Assembly: GCA_963779735.1 (NCBI GenBank)
Contig: CAVZZJ010000004.1
Coordinates: 434,001-498,000, forward strand
DNA from: Bog-473 sp963779735
Lineage (GTDB): Bacteria; Actinomycetota; Acidimicrobiia; Acidimicrobiales; RAAP-2
Length of the DNA stretch: 64,000 bases
Reading direction: 5' to 3'
Under the pieces are notes generated by a model, which was not told where the DNA came from, made no database searches, and saw only the letters and a program-made list of their open reading frames with translations. The position numbers and the translations under genes were made by a program. This document shows, in pieces, positions 25,017-34,084 of the stretch (its first letter is position 1; each line of letters begins with the position of its first letter).

Positions 25017-27139
25017 AGACGACCATCCACGAGCCGCTCGATTTCGAGGTGCTGGCGTCCGACCTGGGCTTCCCCGAGGGTCCGGTCTTCCTCGGGGACG
25101 GATCGGTGCTCCTCGTCGACATTGAGGGCGCAAGGGTCGTTCGGGTCTCCGACGGTGAAGTATCCCTGGTTGCAGCTCCGGGCGGTGGGCCCAATGGTTT
25201 GGCCCTGACCGGTCCGAAAACGGCCGTGATCGCCAACAACGGGGGCTTCTTGTGGACCACCGTCAACGGAACGACGATCCCGATTGACCACTCCTCCCAC
25301 ACCAACGAACCAATCGGATTCAGTGGTGGTTGGGTCGAGGAGCTCGACCTCGGCACGGGGCAGATCCGCAGACTCTACGACGAGTTCGAAGGCCGCTCGC
25401 TTCGCGGCCCCAACGACGTCGTCGTCGACGAGAACGGCGGAATCTGGTTCACCGACCACGGCAAGGGTCGTTTGGAGAGCGTGGATCGCGGCGCCCTGTT
25501 CTACGCTCCGCCGGATGGGGGGGAGTTGGAGAGAGTCGGATTTCCGCTTCTCGGCCCCAATGGCGTCGGTCTGTCACCGGACCAGAGGACGGTCTACGTG
25601 GCCGAGACGCACACCGGCCGGCTCTGGGCGTGGGAGCTCGGCGCGCCCGGTGTGGTGAATCCGTCTGCCGGGTCCTTGGCCGTCCGACATGGAGGTCGAT
25701 GTGTCGTCGCGACTCCGTATTCGTTCGACTCCCTCGCCGTGGAGGCAGACGGCCGGATCGCCATCGGTGCCATAGGCGACGGGATCGTCGTCGTGACTCC
25801 CGATGGCCAAGAGGTCGACGTCTATCCCATCCCGGGTGACGTGACGACGAACATCGCGTTTGGCGGCGACGACATGCGGACGGCGGTGATAACCCTGTCC
25901 AGGTCTGGACGTCTCGTGCAGTGCACCTGGGCTCGCGCTCGGTCTACCCCTGAACGTCTGATGGCTCACGAAGCCGGCGAAGAGCGCGAGCGGTTCCAGT
26001 CGGAGGTCGAGAGCTGGTTCGAGGCTGAGGCGCCGCGAAAGGGTACTGTGGGGGACTTCTCGGCGATCCATATAGTGTCGGCCGAGTCGGTGGAGGAGTA
26101 CCGCCGGGCGGAGCGCCTTGCGCTCGACAAGAGCCTGCAGTGGCAAAGGAAGCTCTACGCTGCCGGACTCAGCGGACGCTCCTGGCCCGAGCCCTACGGC
26201 GGACAAGGGGCGCCGGCCTGGCAGGACGAGGCGGTGGCGGACGTGCAGTCCCGCTACGGGGTCTCGACAAAGGTACTGTCGGTCGGACTGGAGATGCTCC
26301 CCCCGGTGTTGGTGCGGCACGGCTCCGCCGAGCAGTGCCTGCGCTACCTGCCCCCGGTCCTGTCCGGCACCGAGACGTGGTGTCAGCTGCTCTCAGAACC
26401 GGACGCCGGATCGGACCTCGGGAGCGCCACGACCCTTGCCGCGCCAGCACCCGGAGGATGGACCGTCTCCGGCCAGAAGGTATGGACCTCCGGTGCCGGT
26501 ACGAGTGATTTCGCCCTCCTCGTCGCGCGGACCGACCGAGAGACGCCGGGTATGGCCGGGCTCTCCTGCCTGATCCTCGACATGTCAGAACCCGGAGTCG
26601 ACGTTCGTCCTCTCCGTCAGATGTCCGGCGCCTACCACTTCAACGAGGTGTTCCTCACCGACGTCTTCGTTCCCCAAGAGTGCCTGATTGGCAAGGGTGG
26701 TGACGCGCGCCAGATCCTCCGCACGATGCTCACCAGCGAGAGGGCGGCCATCGGCGGCGGCACCAGCGCTCGCTCGGTTGTCGAGCTGATCCAGCTCGCC
26801 CAGAGCCTGGGCCGACACCACGAGCCCGTCGTCCGCCAATCCCTGGCCATCGCCTACATCAGGGAGAAAGTGCTCGACCTCACGCAGGCTCGTATCGCCG
26901 CGGGGACCGCGGTGCCGGCGGCAGGCTCCATCACCAAGCTCATGTACAGCGAACACGCTCGCCTCAACGCTGATGCCGGAGCACGACTGCTCGGTCCGGC
27001 CCTGTCCGCCGACGTGGGAGGGGAGGGCCGCGCCTGGCGAGAGAGGCTCCTGTTCGCTCCCGGCCTTCGGATTGGAGGGGGGACGGATGAGATTCAGCGG
27101 AATACGATCGCCGAGAGGGCGCTGGGCCTACCGCGTTGA
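25013..27139 (+). CDS. SMP-30/gluconolactonase domain joined in frame to an acyl-CoA dehydrogenase
   Basis: One open frame of 708 aa starts at ATG 25013. Residues about 1-305 are an SMP-30/lactonase propeller (LGFPEGPVF, GPNGLAL, LRGPNDVVVDENGGIWFTD, LLGPNGVGLSPD, VTTNIAFGG). From residue 317 (ATG 25961) an acyl-CoA dehydrogenase follows, with CQLLSEPDAGSDLG, VSGQKVWTSGA and RIGGGTDEIQRN; Gly replaces the catalytic Glu region of YEGT. The join has no linker, and a TGA in another frame at 25951-25953 lies 8 bases before ATG 25961. A one-base deletion could therefore have fused two normal genes. Roles would be lactone hydrolysis and acyl-CoA oxidation in the TetR operon. Confidence 0.8.
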   Translation: MKTTIHEPLDFEVLASDLGFPEGPVFLGDGSVLLVDIEGARVVRVSDGEVSLVAAPGGGPNGLALTGPKTAVIANNGGFLWTTVNGTTIPIDHSSHTNEPIGFSGGWVEELDLGTGQIRRLYDEFEGRSLRGPNDVVVDENGGIWFTDHGKGRLESVDRGALFYAPPDGGELERVGFPLLGPNGVGLSPDQRTVYVAETHTGRLWAWELGAPGVVNPSAGSLAVRHGGRCVVATPYSFDSLAVEADGRIAIGAIGDGIVVVTPDGQEVDVYPIPGDVTTNIAFGGDDMRTAVITLSRSGRLVQCTWARARSTPERLMAHEAGEERERFQSEVESWFEAEAPRKGTVGDFSAIHIVSAESVEEYRRAERLALDKSLQWQRKLYAAGLSGRSWPEPYGGQGAPAWQDEAVADVQSRYGVSTKVLSVGLEMLPPVLVRHGSAEQCLRYLPPVLSGTETWCQLLSEPDAGSDLGSATTLAAPAPGGWTVSGQKVWTSGAGTSDFALLVARTDRETPGMAGLSCLILDMSEPGVDVRPLRQMSGAYHFNEVFLTDVFVPQECLIGKGGDARQILRTMLTSERAAIGGGTSARSVVELIQLAQSLGRHHEPVVRQSLAIAYIREKVLDLTQARIAAGTAVPAAGSITKLMYSEHARLNADAGARLLGPALSADVGGEGRAWRERLLFAPGLRIGGGTDEIQRNTIAERALGLPR

Positions 27140-27176
27140 CCACTTTGCTGGACGTGCCTCCCGATCGTTTACAGTT

Positions 27177-27194
27177 TCCGATATCGATATCGGA
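27177..27194. promoter_or_regulatory. Perfect 18-bp palindrome with GATATC doublet, candidate TetR operator
   Basis: TCCGATATCGATATCGGA is perfectly palindromic and lies 45 bases before the GTG of the second amidohydrolase of this operon, right after TACAGT (27170-27175), a possible -10. It carries two GATATC units like the site at 23976, though with different spacing, so recognition by the same TetR is probable rather than certain. Confidence 0.55.
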
Positions 27195-27238
27195 CAGTGC
27201 CGGCCTGGGCGCGAGCAGCAATCCAGAGGGGAGGCCCC

Positions 27239-28444
27239 GTGAGTGAGCACTACACCATCATTTCCGCCGATACCCACGCCGGCGGCAGCCACGCGCAGTA
27301 CCGTGAGTATCTCGAGTCGAGGTATCTCGAGGACTTCGATGCGTGGAGGTCTCGCTACAAGAATCCCTATCGTGACCTGGGCGACGACCGGCGTCTGCGC
27401 AACTGGGACAACGACATGCGGTCTGGTCAGCAGCTGCGCGACGGGGTCGTCGGTGAGGTCATCTTCCCCAATACCATCCCGCCGTTCTTTCCGAGCTTCG
27501 TCCTGTCCGCCCCGCCGCCCAAGCCCGACGAGTACGAGCACCGTCTGGCGGGGATCCGGGCTCACAACCGGTGGCTGGTCGACTTCTGCGCCGCCTTCCC
27601 CGAGCAGCGCGCCGGTATCGGACAGATCTTTCTGAACGACCTCGACGACGCCCTGGCGGACGCCAAGTGGATCGCGGATCACGGTTTGCGAGGTGGGATC
27701 CTGCTGCCGAACATCCCGCCGGATGCGGTGTGGATCGAGCACCATCTGTACGACCCCCATTGGGAACCGCTCTGGAGCTTCTGCGAAGAGGTGGACGTGC
27801 CGCTGCACAGCCACGGTGGCACGGGCGTCCCCGACTTCGGGAAGGTCCCGGCGGCCGAGCTCCTCTACATCGGGGAGTTCTGGTTCTACCAGACGAGGCC
27901 GTTCATGCACCTTCTCTTGTCAGGGGTGTTCGAACGCCATCCCGGACTCAGATTCGTCATGACCGAGCAGGGAGCCGCCTGGCTCCCCCCGCTTCTCGAG
28001 CGACTCGACCGGTCGATCATCCGCATCCGGCAGACCGGTGCGACCGGTGAGTTGCGCTATGGGGCGGAGTCGATCCTCCCGATGACCGCGACGGAGTACT
28101 TCCGACGCAACTGCTGGGTGGGGGTGTCGCAACCCAAGGCGCCCGACGTCGAGGCCATCCTGCAACTGGGCCTGGACCGTTTCATGTGGGGATCGGACTT
28201 CCCCCACGACGAGGGCACGGCGCCCTTTACGCGCGAGCACCTGCGGCAGCTCTTCCACTCCTGGCCCGAGGGTCGCATGCGACAGTTCCTCGCCGAGACG
28301 GCCAGCCGCACGTTCGACTTCGACCTCGACGCGCTGCAACCGATTGCCGATGAGTACGGGCCCACGGTCGGCGAGGTCAGTGTGCCCCTGGTGGAACTCC
28401 CGGAGAACCCCAACGAGGCCCTCGTTCGCGGACTCGTCGGCTGA
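27239..28444 (+). CDS. Amidohydrolase-2 family metal-dependent protein
   Basis: The protein has 401 aa from GTG 27239, after GAGGGGAGG. Metal-site motifs are intact: SADTHAGGS at residue 8, PLHSHGGTG with the central His, and MWGSDFPHDEG with the catalytic Asp and following His. TEQGAAWLPPLLERLD is a conserved helix of this branch. It resembles the protein at 10325. Its own palindromic site upstream suggests a second promoter inside the TetR operon. It probably decarboxylates or hydrolyses an intermediate; the substrate is unknown. Confidence 0.8.
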   Translation: MSEHYTIISADTHAGGSHAQYREYLESRYLEDFDAWRSRYKNPYRDLGDDRRLRNWDNDMRSGQQLRDGVVGEVIFPNTIPPFFPSFVLSAPPPKPDEYEHRLAGIRAHNRWLVDFCAAFPEQRAGIGQIFLNDLDDALADAKWIADHGLRGGILLPNIPPDAVWIEHHLYDPHWEPLWSFCEEVDVPLHSHGGTGVPDFGKVPAAELLYIGEFWFYQTRPFMHLLLSGVFERHPGLRFVMTEQGAAWLPPLLERLDRSIIRIRQTGATGELRYGAESILPMTATEYFRRNCWVGVSQPKAPDVEAILQLGLDRFMWGSDFPHDEGTAPFTREHLRQLFHSWPEGRMRQFLAETASRTFDFDLDALQPIADEYGPTVGEVSVPLVELPENPNEALVRGLVG

Positions 28445-28515
28445 GATGTAGGTGGTTTGGACCGATCGATGCCAGGTCACGTGCAGAGACGATTGACGGC
28501 GGCGAGGGGAGAACG

Positions 28516-30129
28516 GTGACGACGGCCGGAGAGCTGCTTTTGAGCAGGGCCGAGGACGACAACCCCGCCATCTTGTTCGCCGACCAAGCATGGACGTTCC
28601 GACAGCTGCTGACCGAGGCGCAACGTCGGGCCGCTCTCTTTTGGAGTCGAATGGATCCGACTCGGCCGCCCCATATCGGCGTCCTGTTGGACAACCTGCC
28701 GGAGTACGTCTTCTGGCTCGGGGCAGCGGCGATATCCCGGTCCGTCGTCGTCGGCATCAACTCGACCTACCGCGGTGACCAGCTCGCGCAACTGGTCAGG
28801 CATACCGACTGCCAAATGATCGTCACGTCCTCCGATCTGCGGCAACTGCTGATGGGCTTGGATCTCGGACCCGCAAGCGATCAGATCGTCGAGGTTGATG
28901 CGGGCGAGTACGACGGAGCACTTCGGCGCGAAGATACGGTCACCGAGGGCCCGACGCCGGTCGACGACGACCTGTTCTTGCTGATCTTCACGTCGGGCTC
29001 CACCGGTGCGCCCAAGGCGGTCCGTTGCACCCAGGGACGCTTCGGCCGGACCGGGATCCACGTAGCAACGGTGACGAGCCTCTCCTCGCAGGACGTCGTC
29101 TACTCCCCCTTGCCCTTCTTCCACTCCAGCTCGCTCTTCACCGGGTGGGCCTCATCGCTGGCGGCCGGTGTTCCCATCGCCTTTCGCCCGAAGTTCTCCG
29201 CCTCGAACACGTTGGACGACATTCGGCGATTCAACGCCACGATGATGACGTACACCGGCAAGGTGCTCAACTACATCCTGGCGGTGCCCGAAAAGGAGGA
29301 TGACGCGAACACCGGCCTGAGGCTGGCGATCGGTAACGAGGCGTCGGGGCGAGACATCGTCGAGTTCGCTCAGCGTTTCGGTTGTGATGTACGGGACAGC
29401 TACGGCGCAACGGAGGGAATCATCATCATCCGTCGGGATCCCACCATGCCCGCCGGAGCATTGGGCCGAGGTGCCGATTCGGTGAAGGTCATGAACCAGG
29501 ACACCGGCGAAGAATGCCCTCCCGCCGAGGTGGGCGCGAACGGACGGGTCACCAACCTGCTCCAGGCGGTCGGGGAGATCGTCGAGACCGAGCCCTCCAG
29601 CGGGTTCGAGGGCTACTACAAGAATGAAGAAGCCACCAAGGCCAGGTTCCGCGACGGCTGGTACTGGTCCGGCGACCTTGCCTACCGAGATGGCGACGGC
29701 TGGTTCTACTTCGCCGGCCGCAGCAACGAATGGCTGAGGGTGGACGGCGAGAACTTCGCAGCTGCACCGGTCGAGACCATCATAAGTCGCCACCCCGACG
29801 TTCGATCTGTCGCCGTGTATGCGGTGCCCGATGATCCGGTGGGCGACCGCGTCATGGTCGCGATGGAGCTCCAGGCCGGCAGTTCGCTGAGCCCCTCTCA
29901 GTTCGACGACTTCTTGTCCACCCAGACGGATCTGGGCCCAAAGTGGGTGCCGCAGTTCGTCCGCCTCGTCGCGGAACTACCAAAGCTGGCAAGCATGAAG
30001 ATCGACAAGCAGCGGTTGCGCCAGGAAGCGTGGCGCCCAGCGGACGTGTGGTGGAGGCCGATCCGCAAGTCGTCGCTCGTGCCTATGGAGGAGTCCGACA
30101 GGGAGCGCCTCAGAGGCCTTCTTCCGTGA
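28516..30129 (+). CDS. Acyl-CoA synthetase (AMP-forming), FadD17-like
   Basis: The protein has 537 aa from GTG 28516 after GGGGAGAAC. Adenylation motifs are present in order: TSGSTGAPKAVRCTQ (ATP-binding, about residue 160), DSYGATEGIIIIRRD (A5, about 294), GWYWSGDLAYRDGDGWFYFAGRSNEW (A7-A8, about 378) and the catalytic Lys in LASMKIDKQRLR near the C-terminus. The pattern resembles mycobacterial FadD17, linked to steroid side-chain activation. It makes acyl-CoA from acid, ATP and CoA. The gene sits mid-operon, 71 bases after the amidohydrolase. Confidence 0.85.
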   Translation: MTTAGELLLSRAEDDNPAILFADQAWTFRQLLTEAQRRAALFWSRMDPTRPPHIGVLLDNLPEYVFWLGAAAISRSVVVGINSTYRGDQLAQLVRHTDCQMIVTSSDLRQLLMGLDLGPASDQIVEVDAGEYDGALRREDTVTEGPTPVDDDLFLLIFTSGSTGAPKAVRCTQGRFGRTGIHVATVTSLSSQDVVYSPLPFFHSSSLFTGWASSLAAGVPIAFRPKFSASNTLDDIRRFNATMMTYTGKVLNYILAVPEKEDDANTGLRLAIGNEASGRDIVEFAQRFGCDVRDSYGATEGIIIIRRDPTMPAGALGRGADSVKVMNQDTGEECPPAEVGANGRVTNLLQAVGEIVETEPSSGFEGYYKNEEATKARFRDGWYWSGDLAYRDGDGWFYFAGRSNEWLRVDGENFAAAPVETIISRHPDVRSVAVYAVPDDPVGDRVMVAMELQAGSSLSPSQFDDFLSTQTDLGPKWVPQFVRLVAELPKLASMKIDKQRLRQEAWRPADVWWRPIRKSSLVPMEESDRERLRGLLP

Positions 30130-30175
30130 GGAGATTGCCGCAACGTCCTCGGTCGGCGCCGCGCGAGGTCAAGCG

Positions 30176-31216
30176 ATGAGGCTGTCGATGGATGTGACCC
30201 GTCAATCGGGCGCCGAGGCCGCGGCGGCGTGGGTGGCCGACATGGAAGCGGCCGGTATCGACACGCTATGGATCGGGGAGGCCTACGGATTCGACGCGGT
30301 CTCCATGCTCGGGTATCTGGCCGCCCGCACGAACCGGATCCAGCTCGGAGCGGCCATCCTCCCGGTATTCTCCCGCTCTCCCGCCCTGGTGGCCATGACC
30401 GCCGCCGGTCTGGACTTCGTGTCCTCCGGGCGATTCCTGCTCGGTCTCGGTGCGTCCGGGCCGCAGGTCGTCACCGACTGGCACGGCGTGCCCTATGACC
30501 GCCCGTTAGCTCGTACCAGGGAGATCATCGAGGTGTGCCGGAAGGTCTGGACGCGACAGAGGCTCGAGTACCAGGGAGAGACGTTTCGGGTCCCCCACCG
30601 AGAGGCATCCGGGGAGGCCGGTGGCAGGTCGCTGAAGCTCATGGACCACCCCGTGCGCCCGGAGATACCCATTTACGTCGCCGCCCTCGGGCCCAAGAAC
30701 GTCGCGCTCGCCGCCGAAGTCGCCGAAGGGTGGATCCCGCTCTTCTTCCATCCCGACAACGCCACCGTATGGGCGGAGGCGTTGGCCGACGGCGAACGGA
30801 AGAGGAGCGCGGCGCGTGGTCCACTCGAGGTCGTGGCCGGTGGACCGGTGGCCATCTGCGACGAGGACGAGGCCCGTCGGATCAGGGATGCGATGCGCCC
30901 GCGCACTGCATTGTACGTCGGCGGGATGGGCCCCCCGGGTCAGAACTTCTACAACGACCTGTTCGTTCGCTACGGCTATGAGGCCGAAGCGAGAGGGATA
31001 CAGGAGCTGTACCTTTCGGGCAACAAGAAGGAGGCCGAAGCGCGCGTACCCGAGGAGTTCCTCCGGGCGACCTCCATGGTGGGCGACGAAGGCCAGGTTC
31101 GGGAACGGATAGAGGCCTTCAGGGCTGCGGGGGTGACCTGCCTGAACGTCGAGTTTCCCGGTAGGCATGCCGAGGCGGCCGTCGTGCAGAAGATCCGGGA
31201 ATGGGCGGGCGACTGA
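30176..31216 (+). CDS. LLM-class F420-dependent oxidoreductase
   Basis: A 346-aa luciferase-like barrel. MRLSMDVTRQSGAEAAAAWVADMEAAGIDTLWIGEAYGFD is the deazaflavin-binding N-terminal half. TNRIQLGAAILPVFSRSPALVAMTAAGLDFVSSGRFLLGLGASGP and IPIYVAALGPKN match the TIGR03559-like branch found in mycobacterial lipid and steroid gene sets. It likely performs F420-linked hydride transfer on a CoA-ester side chain or ketone. It is followed after 30 bases by the NTF2-like gene, in the same operon. Confidence 0.85.
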   Translation: MRLSMDVTRQSGAEAAAAWVADMEAAGIDTLWIGEAYGFDAVSMLGYLAARTNRIQLGAAILPVFSRSPALVAMTAAGLDFVSSGRFLLGLGASGPQVVTDWHGVPYDRPLARTREIIEVCRKVWTRQRLEYQGETFRVPHREASGEAGGRSLKLMDHPVRPEIPIYVAALGPKNVALAAEVAEGWIPLFFHPDNATVWAEALADGERKRSAARGPLEVVAGGPVAICDEDEARRIRDAMRPRTALYVGGMGPPGQNFYNDLFVRYGYEAEARGIQELYLSGNKKEAEARVPEEFLRATSMVGDEGQVRERIEAFRAAGVTCLNVEFPGRHAEAAVVQKIREWAGD

Positions 31217-31246
31217 CAGCCCGAGCGACCGACAATCAAGGGAGAG

Positions 31247-31651
31247 ATGATGGATCCCGAGCCCGAGGACCACGTGGCGATCACCAACCTGCTGGCCCGT
31301 TACTGCCTGTGCCTCGATCACGACGATGTTGAGGGGTGGGTGGCGCTGTTCACCCCCGACGCCTCATTCGAGGTCTACGGCCGATCCTTCGACGGCCACG
31401 ATGGCCTGCGGGCCATGGCGAGAGCGGCTCCCGGGGGCCTCCACCTGGGGGGACCACCCGTGGTGGAGATGATCGACGGGGAGCGGGCCACGACCAAGCA
31501 GAACCTGCTTTTCATCGACCGCGAGGACGGGTCGTCCCGCAGTGCCCTCTACGACGACGAACTCGTGAGGACGCCGGATGGATGGCGCATCGCCGCGCGA
31601 CGCTGCCAGTTCATCGTCGCCGGCGGGTTGAGCGACCGACCCTCGCACTAG
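31247..31651 (+). CDS. NTF2/SnoaL-like protein
   Basis: A 134-aa protein starting with adjacent ATGs (31247, 31250) after AAGGGAGAG. DHVAITNLLARYCLCLDHDDVEGWVALFTPDASFEVYG is the typical opening of SnoaL_4-type proteins, and the late LYDDELVRTPDGWRIAARRCQF is the closing strand pair. Candidate roles are isomerisation, dehydration or ring hydroxylase-subunit-like scaffolding. It is placed between the F420 oxidoreductase and an SDR of the TetR operon. Confidence 0.7.
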   Translation: MMDPEPEDHVAITNLLARYCLCLDHDDVEGWVALFTPDASFEVYGRSFDGHDGLRAMARAAPGGLHLGGPPVVEMIDGERATTKQNLLFIDREDGSSRSALYDDELVRTPDGWRIAARRCQFIVAGGLSDRPSH

Positions 31652-31689
31652 CACCGCCATACTGAGATCGGCTACACGGGGAGAGTTAG

Positions 31690-32457
31690 ATGGCCAGCGG
31701 CACCGATGAGACCAGACGCCTCGACGGAAGGGTGGCCATCGTCACCGGGGCCGCCAGGGGGCAGGGCCGGGCCGTCGTGGGGCGCTTCGTGGCGGCGGGA
31801 GCCTACGTGGTGGCCGGCGACGTCCTCCCCGAGGTTGACGGCCTGCAGGAGGAGTTCCCGGGCAGAGTCCGCAGTGCGAGGCTCGACGTGACGGACGGCG
31901 CCGCGTGGCACGACGCCCTTCAGACGGCCCTGAGCCAGTTCGGGCACGTGGAGATCCTGGTGAACAACGCGGGCGTGTTGCGCCGCATGGAGATCGCAGA
32001 CGAGACCCGGGACGCCTTCCAGCGCATGCACCAGGTCAACTGCGTCGGTCCCTTCATCGGCATGCAGGCCGTGCTGCCCCATATGCGCGCCGTAGGACGG
32101 GGAGTGATCGTGAACACCTTGTCGACGGCGGCGATGACTGCGTTCTCCGGCCATGCCGCCTATGCCTCATCGAAGTGGGCACTGCGCGGGCTGACCAAGG
32201 TCGCCGCTCTCGAGTTCGCCGGGATGCACATCCGGGTCAACTCCATCGTGCCCGGGCCCATTCTGACGCCGATGGTCGTGCGAGAGGACGATCCAACTGC
32301 CAGCGAGCGGCTGGCGAGGACCCCACTCGGGCGTGCCGGCCTGCCCAGCGACATCGCCGACCTCGCGCTGTTTTTGGTCTCCGATGATGCCGGGTTCGTC
32401 ACGGGGGCCGAGTTCGTGGTCGATGGGGGGCAGACGACGGGGATCTACACTCGATAG
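31690..32457 (+). CDS. SDR family oxidoreductase
   Basis: A 255-aa classical SDR. TGAARGQGRAVV near residue 20 binds NAD, VNNAGVLR is the structural NNAG, TLSTAAM carries the Ser, and AYASSKWALRGL holds the Tyr and Lys. VTGAEFVVDGGQTTG ends it. The motif set resembles 20beta- or 3alpha-hydroxysteroid-type dehydrogenases. It is the last gene of the TetR-headed run, directly before a change in gene content and a recombinase remnant. Confidence 0.85.
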   Translation: MASGTDETRRLDGRVAIVTGAARGQGRAVVGRFVAAGAYVVAGDVLPEVDGLQEEFPGRVRSARLDVTDGAAWHDALQTALSQFGHVEILVNNAGVLRRMEIADETRDAFQRMHQVNCVGPFIGMQAVLPHMRAVGRGVIVNTLSTAAMTAFSGHAAYASSKWALRGLTKVAALEFAGMHIRVNSIVPGPILTPMVVREDDPTASERLARTPLGRAGLPSDIADLALFLVSDDAGFVTGAEFVVDGGQTTGIYTR

Positions 32458-32501
32458 CCGTTGACCTGTCCTGAGAGCCGTCCAGGGCGCTCCTGGGGAC
32501 T

Positions 32502-32735
32502 ACGTGGTCGACCTCACACCGTCGGGGCGCGGGAAAGGCGTTCGCCAAGCTGGTGGATGACCTGGGCCTGCCCCCGTTCACACCTCACCAGGTCCGCCAC
32601 AACGTCACTGAGAGGCTCGTGATGGAGTTGGGTGTGCCGATCCCCCAAGCGGCCTATCTGCTCGCCCAAGGGGACGGTGGTGCACTGCTCCTGAAGATCT
32701 ATGCGTCCAGGTTGAGCCACTGGTTACACGACCGG
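32502..32735 (+). pseudogene. Remnant of a tyrosine recombinase/integrase C-terminus
   Basis: One frame reads LPPFTPHQVRHNVTERLVMELGVPI, then AAYLLAQGDG and LLLKIYASRLSHW. This has the order of a tyrosine recombinase catalytic end: H-x-x-R (HQVR) and a nucleophile Tyr in KIYAS, with the family's helix between. The N-terminal and core domains are missing and an in-frame stop lies at 32472. It marks a likely old integration boundary between the catabolic operon and the mobile-element-rich island. Confidence 0.55.
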
Positions 32736-33555
32736 ATCCCTGCCACTCGGCACCCAGAGCATCGTGGGAGACCTCAGCGGCGGCGGCTACCTCGTCAGCT
32801 CTGAGGACAGCGCCTCGGTCACCTTCCTGCCGTCCTCGGGAACGACCACCCTAACCGTCACCGCCCCGGTGGTTACGTCTCCAACAGCGAACGATGCGGG
32901 TTACTGGCTGGTGGCTAGTGACGGCGGCATCTTCAGCTTCGGGAACGCTGGCTTCTACGGGTCCATCCCCGGACTCGGCATCTCGCCCGCTGGGTCAGGA
33001 CTGCCACACAGCTTGAACGCTCCCATTGTCGGGATGGTGCCCTCAGCGGATGGCGGCGGCTACTTCATGGTGGGAGCGGACGGGGGGGTGTTCACGTTTG
33101 GCGACGCCAAGTTCGAGGGTTCGTGTCCGGCGATCGGTGGTTGTGCTGGCGGCGCAGCCGTGGCGGTAATGCCCGACGCCACGGGCGACGGCTACTGGGT
33201 GGTCACGGCGGGCGGCGATGTGCAGCCCTTTGGTGACGCCGCCGCCTACGGCGGTCCCGGCCAAATGGGTGGACCAGTTGTCGCAGCTGTACGCACGCCC
33301 GATGGTGGTGGTTACTACGTCCTGTTTGGCAGTGGTGAGGTCTTCGCCTACGGGGATGCTGTGTACCACGGCGGCGCCTACGGCGAGGTCGGAGGCTCTA
33401 ACCCCGCCACGGCCATATTCACCACGGTAGACGGTGGCGGCTATTGGGTGGCTTCGGCCAATGGATCCGTGATCACCGAAGGTGACGCTCCCTACTTGGG
33501 CGGCGCTAATGAACTTCACTTGAACGGGGCGATCATCGCCGCCACCGGGTGGTAG
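32716..33555 (+). pseudogene. 5'-truncated exported beta-repeat protein (GYWLVASDGG/FGDA repeats)
   Basis: The frame is open from just after the stop at 32713-32715, with a possible GTG start at 32764. No signal peptide is present. An Ig-like tail (GGGYLVSSEDSASVTFLP) is followed by five repeats of about 40-50 aa built on DxGYWLVASDGGIFSFGNAGFYGS and its variants (YFMVGADGGVFTFGDA, YWVVTAGGDVQPFGDA, YYVLFGSGEVFAYGDA, YWVASANGSVITEGDA). I associate this repeat with large secreted proteins of Acidimicrobiia. The missing front half and the position against the recombinase remnant indicate truncation by rearrangement. Confidence 0.6.
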
Positions 33556-33787
33556 CGGTTGGGTTCTTGACTGTGAACATCTGAAGTTGCCAGCCGAAAA
33601 CGGTATTTGACCCAGCCCCGGCGCCACTCGTGCGGATTGGCTACGTTGATCTTGAACTGTGCCTTGATCATGGCACTCTTGGTCGCCCCCTCCCCCCCTC
33701 CGCACGGCCTGGCATCCCCATGGTGCCTGTAGGCCATGCTCAGGCCAAGGGCATGGGCCACTTCACTGGCTCTGGTTGACCGAGGTC
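33556..33787. repeat. Non-coding gap with an insertion-sequence-like terminal fragment
   Basis: No convincing gene is visible. GCCGAAAACGGTATTTGACC at 33593-33612 recurs as GCCGAAAACGGT-GGT-ATTTGACCC at about 35630-35652, and TATTTGACCC occurs again at 43406-43415. These look like decayed ends of one mobile-element family (IS21-like by memory only). Confidence 0.35.
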
Positions 33788-34084
33788 CTATGAGTGCAAG
33801 TTGTCGACAACTTCAGCCATCTCCAAGAAGTTAACGGTAGGCGAAACGCCGTACAATCCAGTCACCCTGTTCCGCAGCTCCTCGGTGAAGAAGGCTTCCG
33901 CCGCCGCCTTTGACTCCCAGACATAGAAGTTCATCGCCTGCCCTCGCTTCTCGTCCAATGTGAAGAACTTGAAGCGAAGATCCGGCATGCCCTCGAACAT
34001 CTTGCGAGCGTTCTTAGCCACCTCGATAATTCGAGTGCGATCAAATCCGTCTTCGTAGTCGAATACAACACTGACACCAATCAT
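33788..34084 (-). CDS. Small YdhR/ABM-like dimeric alpha-beta barrel protein
   Basis: A 98-aa protein from ATG 34084, after AGAGGAGGCACC. The reading FDYEDGFDRTRIIEVAKNARKMFEGMPDLRFKFFTLDEKRGQAMNFYVWESKAAAEAFFTEELR follows the beta-alpha-beta layout of ferredoxin-like dimeric barrels such as YdhR, including the FYVWES strand before the last helix. Such proteins include cofactor-free monooxygenases and isomerases. It stands alone between mobile-element debris and the DoxX gene. Confidence 0.65.
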   Translation of the reverse strand: MIGVSVVFDYEDGFDRTRIIEVAKNARKMFEGMPDLRFKFFTLDEKRGQAMNFYVWESKAAAEAFFTEELRNRVTGLYGVSPTVNFLEMAEVVDNLHS

